A DNA stretch of 6,877 nt from positions 1 through 6,877 of the forward strand of contig JAQBUJ010000166.1 of NCBI GenBank assembly GCA_027623845.1, given 5' to 3'. This DNA comes from Pseudomonadota bacterium (GTDB taxonomy: Bacteria; Pseudomonadota; Alphaproteobacteria; Thalassobaculales; Thalassobaculaceae). The notes below the pieces were generated by a model. That model ran no database searches. It worked only from the letters and a program-made list of their open reading frames with translations, and was not told where the DNA came from. Both the position numbers and the translations under genes were made by a program. Positions 1-4,828 of the stretch are shown in pieces; positions within the stretch are counted from its first letter, which is position 1; each line of letters opens with the position of its first letter.

Positions 1-936
1 GTGTGACACAGCCAGCGGATAAAGCGCGAAGGTGATCCCGCCATAAAGGATGGTCAACCCGGCCAATGACCAAAAATCCAGATCCGACCCCAGCACAATG
101 ACGATACAAACCGCTCCGCTGGCGAACAGGGCAACGGCGATTACCGTGCGCCGATCAAAGATGTCGGAAGCCCGTCCGACCGGATATTGAACGATCAACC
201 CGCCGAGGATGATCACGCTCATGAACAGTGCGATATCAAAGACCTCATACCCCTGGTCGCTGAGATAGACCGGCATCAAGCCAAGCAAGGTCGCGACCAG
301 GGCGCCGCCGGCGAAGCAACCGGTCACCCCAAGCGGTGAAATTCGAAACAGCTGAACAAAGCTCAATCGTGACGGGATCACCTCGCCAGTGACGATCGAG
401 CGCGACAGCACCAGAGGCACCAGCGCCAGGGAGAACAAAATCGAGGCGATGGTGAACAGTACGAAACTTGACGGCGCCTGCAGGTTGAGCAGCTGCTGAC
501 CGGCGCTCATCGCCAGGTATTGGATGATCGTATAGACCGCCAGCAACCGACCCCGGCCTTGGTTCGAGGTCGCCCCGTTAAGCCAAGATTCCGCAACCAT
601 CAATGAACCGGCGATGCACACGCCATGTAAGACGCGGATCGCGGTCCAAAGCGCAAGATCGACATGCAGCGCATAACCGATCACGCTGGCCGAAATAATC
701 GAGGCGAAAGCCGCGAAAGCGCGGGTATGACCGACGTTCTCGATCATCCGCCCACAAACGAGCGCCCCGATCAGCTGGCCGACGAAATAGCCGGTGGTAA
801 CGATGCCGACATCGGACGCCGCATAACCCTCGACCTTCAACCGCAAGGCCAGCAGGGTGAAACAAAGCCCGTTCGCCGTCCAGACGAGAGCAACGCTAAC
901 CAATAGCGCCATGGTCGAGTTCGTAATAGTCGGCAT
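1..936 (-). CDS. MFS transporter, YcaD-like, C-terminus cut by window edge
   Basis: Reading the reverse complement from the ATG at 934-936 gives 312 codons open to the left edge, so the gene continues outside the window. The protein is a polytopic inner-membrane carrier with about ten hydrophobic segments visible (roughly residues 10-30, 44-64, 73-91, 96-116, 132-150, 158-176, 203-223, 234-252, 264-284, 288-310) and a central polar loop at about 177-199, which is the 6+6 plan of the major facilitator superfamily. Family signatures are GRMIENVGHTR at 62-72 (the loop 2-3 motif), AESWLN at 115-120, and YPVGRASDIFDRR at 251-263 (the same motif in the second half). These resemble the YcaD branch; such proteins usually have about 380-420 residues, so perhaps 70-110 are missing. 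The substrate cannot be inferred. Met1 is preferred over Met9 because only Met1 has a Shine-Dalgarno-like GGGAAG upstream. The gene is 170 nt downstream of pseB and may be a separate unit. Confidence 0.88.
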   Translation of the reverse strand, partial: MPTITNSTMALLVSVALVWTANGLCFTLLALRLKVEGYAASDVGIVTTGYFVGQLIGALVCGRMIENVGHTRAFAAFASIISASVIGYALHVDLALWTAIRVLHGVCIAGSLMVAESWLNGATSNQGRGRLLAVYTIIQYLAMSAGQQLLNLQAPSSFVLFTIASILFSLALVPLVLSRSIVTGEVIPSRLSFVQLFRISPLGVTGCFAGGALVATLLGLMPVYLSDQGYEVFDIALFMSVIILGGLIVQYPVGRASDIFDRRTVIAVALFASGAVCIVIVLGSDLDFWSLAGLTILYGGITFALYPLAVSH

Positions 937-1106
937 GATAGGCTTCCCAGGGGATCGACGATCAATCCGCTAACCAAAACGCATGGTTCCCATTCGTCTT
1001 GGATCGACCTCTAGGCGCATTTCATCCGGACTATTCGCCTGCACGCGACGGCGAAGGCGCAATTGGAACTTTCGGTAAAATAAAATTGGGTCTAATCTAA
1101 TCCGAG
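937..1106. other. Intergenic region between pseB and the MFS gene
   Basis: This 170-nt non-coding stretch is the longest gap in the window. Just after the pseB stop, on the minus strand, it is AT-rich (around 1075-1100), then becomes GC-richer. It holds a 6-bp inverted repeat (1034-1039 with 1050-1055, 10-nt loop) without a following T-run, and a short near-palindrome at 953-963 just upstream of the MFS start. No convincing -35/-10 pair or intrinsic terminator was seen. If the MFS gene has its own promoter, this is where it would lie. Confidence 0.5.
943..948 (-). promoter_or_regulatory. Ribosome-binding site of the MFS gene
   Basis: GGGAAG on the minus strand lies 6 nt before the ATG at 934-936. 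It is only a partial match to AGGAGG, but the in-frame alternative ATG at 910-912 has nothing comparable, so it supports the upstream start. Confidence 0.45.
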
Positions 1107-2135
1107 CTAAAGATCGGCGATCATCCGCCGCAGTTCCTCGGCCTCAAGCCAGGCGGTATTGGTGTCGCTGGCGTAGCGGAAATCCCCGGCCATCGGACTG
1201 GCGCCCATTTTGACGTAGGCTTGGTTTCGGGCCTCAAGAAACGGCGCCAGGATGGCGTAGCGATCGGCGAGTTCGACGGTGCTGCGGGCGTCGTCTTCCG
1301 AGATCATCACCTCGTGCAGCTTCTCGCCGGCCCGAATACCGACATTTTTGTGCGGCAGGTCGGGCGCCATGCATAGCGCCATATCCGTGACCCGCATCGA
1401 CGTGATCTTCGGTACGAAAATTTCCCCCCCCTGCATCATCTCCAGGCAGGACAGCACGAAGGCGACGCCCTGCTCCAAGGTGATCCAAAATCGGGTCATC
1501 CGTTCGTCGGTGATCGGCAATTCGCTGGCGCCGTCGTCAATAAGTTTTTGAAAAAACGGGATCACGCTGCCGCTGGAACCGATCACGTTGCCATAGCGCA
1601 CGACGGAGAAGTTGCAGCCACCAGCGCCGGACAGATTGTTGCCGGCAACGAAAATCTTGTCGGAGGCCAGTTTGGTGGCGCCATAGAGATTGATCGGATT
1701 GGCTGCCTTGTCGGTCGACAGCGCGATCACCTTCTTCACCCCGCTGCGGATCGCCGCCATGACCACGTTCTCGGCGCCATTGATATTTGTCTTCACGAAC
1801 TCGAACGGATTGTATTCCGCCGTCGGCACATGCTTCATCGCAGCAGCGTGCACCACATAGTCAACGCCGCGCATCGCCATCTCAAGACGCTCGCCGTCCC
1901 GCACGTCGCCGATGAAATAACGGATCGGACGACCGGGCGCGGCAGGGAATTCCTGGGCCATCTGATATTGCTTCAATTCATCGCGCGAAAAGACGATGCA
2001 TCGATTGACGTCATAGGCGCCGAGAATCTTCCGGATAAACGCCCGGCCAAAAGACCCGGTGCCGCCGGTGACCAGAATTGTCTTGCCGTTCAGATCAATC
2101 TGATTGGCGTCGAAACGGTGGTGCTTAGTGCTCAT
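1107..2135 (-). CDS. pseB: UDP-N-acetylglucosamine 4,6-dehydratase (inverting), PseB
   Basis: Complete 342-residue cytoplasmic protein of the extended short-chain dehydrogenase family, ATG to TAG. PseB/FlaA1 converts UDP-GlcNAc to UDP-2-acetamido-2,6-dideoxy-beta-L-arabino-hexos-4-ulose, the first step of pseudaminic acid synthesis. Visible support: a Rossmann NAD(P)-binding motif TGGTGSFG at residues 23-30; FSRDELKQ at 49-56, matching the cofactor-binding part of this family; GDVRD at 76-80; HAAAMKHVP at 96-104; and the active-site block STDKAANPINLYGATK at 140-155, which provides Thr141, Asp142, Lys143, Tyr151 and Lys155, the residues used by FlaA1. VRYGNVIGSSGSV at 179-191 is also typical. 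The N-terminus is about 10 residues longer than compact homologues. AAGAGGG lies 7 nt before the ATG. It follows pseC by 64 nt, and the pairing with an aminotransferase favours PseB over retaining dehydratases of the PglF/WbpM type. A run of eight G lies in its coding strand at 1424-1431. Confidence 0.94.
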   Translation of the reverse strand: MSTKHHRFDANQIDLNGKTILVTGGTGSFGRAFIRKILGAYDVNRCIVFSRDELKQYQMAQEFPAAPGRPIRYFIGDVRDGERLEMAMRGVDYVVHAAAMKHVPTAEYNPFEFVKTNINGAENVVMAAIRSGVKKVIALSTDKAANPINLYGATKLASDKIFVAGNNLSGAGGCNFSVVRYGNVIGSSGSVIPFFQKLIDDGASELPITDERMTRFWITLEQGVAFVLSCLEMMQGGEIFVPKITSMRVTDMALCMAPDLPHKNVGIRAGEKLHEVMISEDDARSTVELADRYAILAPFLEARNQAYVKMGASPMAGDFRYASDTNTAWLEAEELRRMIADL

Positions 2136-2142
2136 GGTTCGG

Positions 2143-2149
2143 CCCTCTT
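2143..2149 (-). promoter_or_regulatory. Ribosome-binding site of pseB
   Basis: AAGAGGG on the minus strand, 7 nt before the pseB ATG at 2133-2135, inside the 64-nt pseC-pseB spacer. It fixes the pseB start and shows that pseB can be translated independently of pseC. Confidence 0.6.
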
Positions 2150-2199
2150 AGAGTCTGTGCCATCGTCGCCTATGAAATGGCCGCGTGGTTCAACCGATC

Positions 2200-3423
2200 T
2201 CATGATAACGACTCCAGGGGCAGATCGAGAACCGCGCCAAGCGCCTCGACAACCCGATCGACATCGCTATCCCCCATCGCAGCAAACAATGGCAGGCTGA
2301 GGCAACGCGCGTAATAGCGCTCGGCGCCGGGCAATGCCGGGGTATCGTAGCGGTTGCGGTAATACGGCTGCGTATGCACCGGGATGTAGTGAACCTGGGT
2401 GCCGATGCCCCGGTCACGCAGCTGGCGCATCACCGCCGAGCGCGTCGTCGCCAATGCAGCGAAATCAATCAGCGCCACCGAAAGGTGCCAGGCCGGCTCG
2501 CATCCCTCGGCGACCTGGATTGGGCGCACATGCGGGCCGAGCCGACGCAGCAACCGATCATATCGATCGCGAAGCCGCCGGCGTTGCTGAACAAAGCCGT
2601 CCAGCCGGCGCAACTGGCTTAGGCCAAGCGCGGATTGCAGATCATTGAGCCGGTAGTTGTAACCGGGTTCGTGCATTTCGTAATACCAGGGTGCGGCGGC
2701 GTCTTCACCGGGTTCGAATGCGGCCTCGAGATGTTGGAAAAGCGCCGGGTCGCGCACCATGCCGTGGTTGCGAAATCGCCCAAATCGCTCTGCAAAGTCG
2801 GTGTCATTGGTCACCAGAACGCCGCCTTCGCCGGTGGCGATCGCCTTGACCGGATGGGTGGAGAACATCGCCGCGTTGCTGGCGCTACATGATCCCACCG
2901 GAACCATCGCGCCGCTGGGCGCTTTATGCCGCCCGCCCAGCGCATGGCAGGCGTCCTCGGCAATGAACAGCGCCCCGGCGGCCTGACGCAATGCCGGCAT
3001 GTCGACGCTGTGGCCGTTTAAATGAACTGGAAAGACCGCCTTAACGGCGCCGGGCGGCGCGCGGTCGGCGGCCTCCAGGAACTGCGGAACGCCCATCAGA
3101 CCGGTTTGCGGATCGACATCGGCGAAGACCACCTCGGCGCCGACATAGCGCGCGGCGTTGGCCGTGGCGAGGAAGGTGACCGTCGGGACGATCACCACAT
3201 CGCCCGGGCCAAGGCCGGCGGCAAGGGCCAGCAAATGCAGCCCGGCCGTCCCGCTTGAACAGGCGACGGCGTGGTTGGCCCCGACCTTCGCTGCAAAAGC
3301 CCTCTCAAAAGCCTCGACCGCAGGCCCGGTGGTCAACCAGTCTCCGCGCAACACCTCAGTCACCGCCGCGATGTCATCCTCGTCGATGAACTGCCGGCCA
3401 TAGGGGAGGAAAGTTTCCGTCAC
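2200..3423 (-). CDS. pseC: UDP-4-amino-4,6-dideoxy-N-acetyl-beta-L-altrosamine transaminase, PseC
   Basis: Complete 407-residue protein of the DegT/DnrJ/EryC1/StrS aminotransferase family (fold type I, PLP-dependent), GTG to TGA. PseC transfers an amino group, normally from glutamate, to C4 of the 4-keto sugar made by PseB. Support: LPYGRQFIDEDDIAAV at residues 6-21 and GDWLTTGPAVEAFE at 27-40 are typical PseC N-terminal blocks; CSSGTAGLHL at 55-64 binds the PLP phosphate; EDACHALGG at 156-164 carries the Asp that pairs with the pyridine nitrogen; FSTHPVKAIATGEGG at 187-201 carries the PLP-binding Lys193; GYNYRLNDLQSALGLSQL at 254-271 and QVHYIPVHTQPYY at 343-355 are strongly PseC-like. The GTG is preferred because the protein aligns with the family from there and GAGG, overlapping the preceding stop, lies 5 nt upstream. 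The 7-nt gap after the adaptor gene suggests translational coupling. An aminotransferase for a related sugar (LegC or PglE type) is less likely given the adjacent pseB. Confidence 0.93.
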   Translation of the reverse strand: MTETFLPYGRQFIDEDDIAAVTEVLRGDWLTTGPAVEAFERAFAAKVGANHAVACSSGTAGLHLLALAAGLGPGDVVIVPTVTFLATANAARYVGAEVVFADVDPQTGLMGVPQFLEAADRAPPGAVKAVFPVHLNGHSVDMPALRQAAGALFIAEDACHALGGRHKAPSGAMVPVGSCSASNAAMFSTHPVKAIATGEGGVLVTNDTDFAERFGRFRNHGMVRDPALFQHLEAAFEPGEDAAAPWYYEMHEPGYNYRLNDLQSALGLSQLRRLDGFVQQRRRLRDRYDRLLRRLGPHVRPIQVAEGCEPAWHLSVALIDFAALATTRSAVMRQLRDRGIGTQVHYIPVHTQPYYRNRYDTPALPGAERYYARCLSLPLFAAMGDSDVDRVVEALGAVLDLPLESLS

Positions 3424-3428
3424 GCCGG

Positions 3429-3432
3429 CCTC
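3429..3432 (-). promoter_or_regulatory. Ribosome-binding site of pseC overlapping the adaptor stop codon
   Basis: GAGG on the minus strand overlaps the adaptor stop codon (TGAGG) and sits 5 nt before the GTG start of pseC at 3421-3423. It supports the unusual start codon and suggests that ribosomes finishing the secretion adaptor reinitiate on pseC. Confidence 0.55.
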
Positions 3433-4774
3433 AATTCTCTTTCAATGCTTGCTCAAGGCTACGAGAGATCGGCGCCAGGATATATTCCAACAAAGTCTGA
3501 TCTCCGGTGCTGATCACTGCGGTCGCCGGCATGCCTTGAATCAAATTCAGATCGGGCTGCTGAGCCAGGCTTTCGCGGTCCAGTTCGATCCTCGCCTCGT
3601 AATAGGGCGCTTGGCCGTCGGCTTGAACGATATCGGCGGAAATTTCCACCAACTTTCCTTCGATCGGCTTGGTGGTCCGCTGACTGAAGGACGTCAGGCG
3701 AACGTTCGCCGGCGCGCCGGTCTCCACGACATCGCGATCGACCGGGTCAATGCGCACCTGGACAATCAATTCGTCGTTTTCCGGCACGATCCCCATCATC
3801 GGCTCGGCCGGCCCGACCACTCCGCCCTCGGTATGAAACCTTAATCCGTACACCCGCCCCGCATAGGGAGCCCGTATTTGTGTGCGGTCAAGGGAGTCGC
3901 GGGCGCCGGCGATGCGATCCTGCAGATCTTCCAAAAGGTCCTGCACCAGGCGCAATTCCGCCTCGACCTCGGACGCGGATTGCTCGATCAGATTGACCTT
4001 CTGAAACTCGGTTTCAGCGATGGTTTGTTCAGCCCGCGCGGCTAAAGCCTCACGGTTACCGATACTCCCTTGCAGCTGTGCCTCGGAACGTTCCAGGGAA
4101 AGAAACCGCGTCTTACGCGCCAATCCGGCCTCGTAGAGCTTGCGCACATCGTCGATTTCCTCGCTGATGAGTTCCAACTGGCGCTCATCCGCCTGCTGTT
4201 GCGCGCCGAGGGCGGCAATTTCCTCACGAGTCTTGCCAACCCGTTTCTCCAGCAGGCTGATTTGGCTTTCCCTGGCCCTGAGACGATTGTTGAACAGCCG
4301 TTGCTGGCCATCGATGATCTCGGCGACATAGGGATCGGCCTTGCGGGCGGTCAGGGCCGCCGGAAACGTCACCGATGGTTCGTGATCGCGTTCGGCGATC
4401 AACCGGGCCCGGGCCCCCAAATTCGCCATGTGCTGCTGCTCAAGAACGTCGAACTCCATACGGTTTCGGGTATCGTCGAGTTCGACCAACACTTTACCGG
4501 CGGGAACCATATCGCCGTTGCGGACATGGATCCGTCGGATCAGCCCCCCCTCGAGATGTTGTACGGTTTTCTGGTTGCTATCGACCTGCAATTGACCCAC
4601 CGCGATGGCGCCGCTACCGAGTTGGGCGAGCGACGCCCAGACGCCGAATATGCCGAAAAACACGAAAATTATCACAAAGCCGAGCACAACGACGCCGCGC
4701 CACCGTTTTGGATTGGCGGTGTCGTCCAATGCATACATGTCGTTAAAAGGCGCGATATCCTTTGAGTCGGTCAT
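3431..4774 (-). CDS. Type I secretion membrane fusion protein, HlyD/PrtE family
   Basis: A 447-residue periplasmic adaptor that would link the inner-membrane ABC transporter to a TolC-type outer-membrane channel. Numbered from the ATG at 4772-4774: a short cytoplasmic N-terminus; one membrane anchor at about 27-48; first lipoyl half-domain at about 69-101, with VQHLEGGLIRRIHVRNGD; a long Glu/Gln/Leu/Arg-rich coiled-coil hairpin at about 105-293; second lipoyl half at about 298-331, with RAPYAGRVYGL; a beta-barrel domain at about 336-393; and a C-terminal block NLIQGMPATAVISTGDQTLLEY at about 410-431, characteristic of the type I secretion HlyD/PrtE subgroup. Length is normal for the family. 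A start seven codons earlier (TTG at 4793-4795) is in frame but has no ribosome-binding site; the ATG has GGTGAT 6 nt upstream. It lies 54 nt after the ABC gene and 7 nt before pseC. A run of seven G occurs at 4544-4550. Confidence 0.93.
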   Translation of the reverse strand: MTDSKDIAPFNDMYALDDTANPKRWRGVVVLGFVIIFVFFGIFGVWASLAQLGSGAIAVGQLQVDSNQKTVQHLEGGLIRRIHVRNGDMVPAGKVLVELDDTRNRMEFDVLEQQHMANLGARARLIAERDHEPSVTFPAALTARKADPYVAEIIDGQQRLFNNRLRARESQISLLEKRVGKTREEIAALGAQQQADERQLELISEEIDDVRKLYEAGLARKTRFLSLERSEAQLQGSIGNREALAARAEQTIAETEFQKVNLIEQSASEVEAELRLVQDLLEDLQDRIAGARDSLDRTQIRAPYAGRVYGLRFHTEGGVVGPAEPMMGIVPENDELIVQVRIDPVDRDVVETGAPANVRLTSFSQRTTKPIEGKLVEISADIVQADGQAPYYEARIELDRESLAQQPDLNLIQGMPATAVISTGDQTLLEYILAPISRSLEQALKEN

Positions 4775-4780
4775 CGCTGG

Positions 4781-4786
4781 ATCACC
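4781..4786 (-). promoter_or_regulatory. Ribosome-binding site of the adaptor gene
   Basis: GGTGAT on the minus strand matches the 3' half of the AAGGAGGTGAT consensus and lies 6 nt before the ATG at 4772-4774. The alternative in-frame TTG start at 4793-4795 is preceded only by a GC-rich stretch without such a motif, so this decides the start. Confidence 0.4.
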
Positions 4787-4826
4787 ACGTCCCAACGCCG
4801 AACGCGCTGCCGATCAACCACGCCAT
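4782..4826 (-). CDS. Possible 14-codon mini-ORF between the ABC and adaptor genes
   Basis: ATG at 4824-4826 opens a frame encoding MAWLIGSAFGVGTW and ends at TGA 4782-4784. GGAG at 4832-4835 lies 5 nt upstream of its ATG, overlapping the end of the ABC gene, whose stop is just 2 nt before this ATG. Its own stop is 7 nt before the adaptor ATG and overlaps the adaptor ribosome-binding site. The frame differs from that of the adaptor. The peptide is hydrophobic but too short to assign a function. It may be chance, or a coupling device passing ribosomes from the ABC gene to the adaptor gene. Confidence 0.2.
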   Translation of the reverse strand: MAWLIGSAFGVGTW

Positions 4827-4828
4827 AC

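Noticed and set aside
953..963. Near-palindrome GATCG-N-CGATC upstream of the MFS gene as an operator
   Set aside because: Only 5-bp arms, and no linked regulator or promoter could be identified; GATC/CGATC words are frequent throughout the window.
1034..1055. Inverted repeat (6-bp arms, 10-nt loop) downstream of pseB as a terminator
   Set aside because: The stem is short, the loop large, and no T-run follows on the minus strand. It does not meet the pattern of an intrinsic terminator.
1115..1130. CGGCG/CGCCG hairpin over the last codons of pseB
   Set aside because: A 5-bp stem with no directly following T-run; the AT-rich stretch is about 20-30 nt further on. Probably coding coincidence.
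1548..2300. 250-codon plus-strand open frame opposite pseB and the pseC end
   Set aside because: It is antisense to pseB, which has strong family motifs, and its translation shows no recognisable domain. Long antisense frames are common in GC-rich coding DNA.
4070..4765. 231-codon plus-strand open frame opposite the adaptor gene
   Set aside because: It mirrors the codon structure of the adaptor and lacks any family motif, so it is treated as a shadow frame.
4793..4795. TTG as the adaptor start codon, adding seven residues
   Set aside because: No ribosome-binding site precedes it, while the downstream ATG has one. It remains possible but is less likely.
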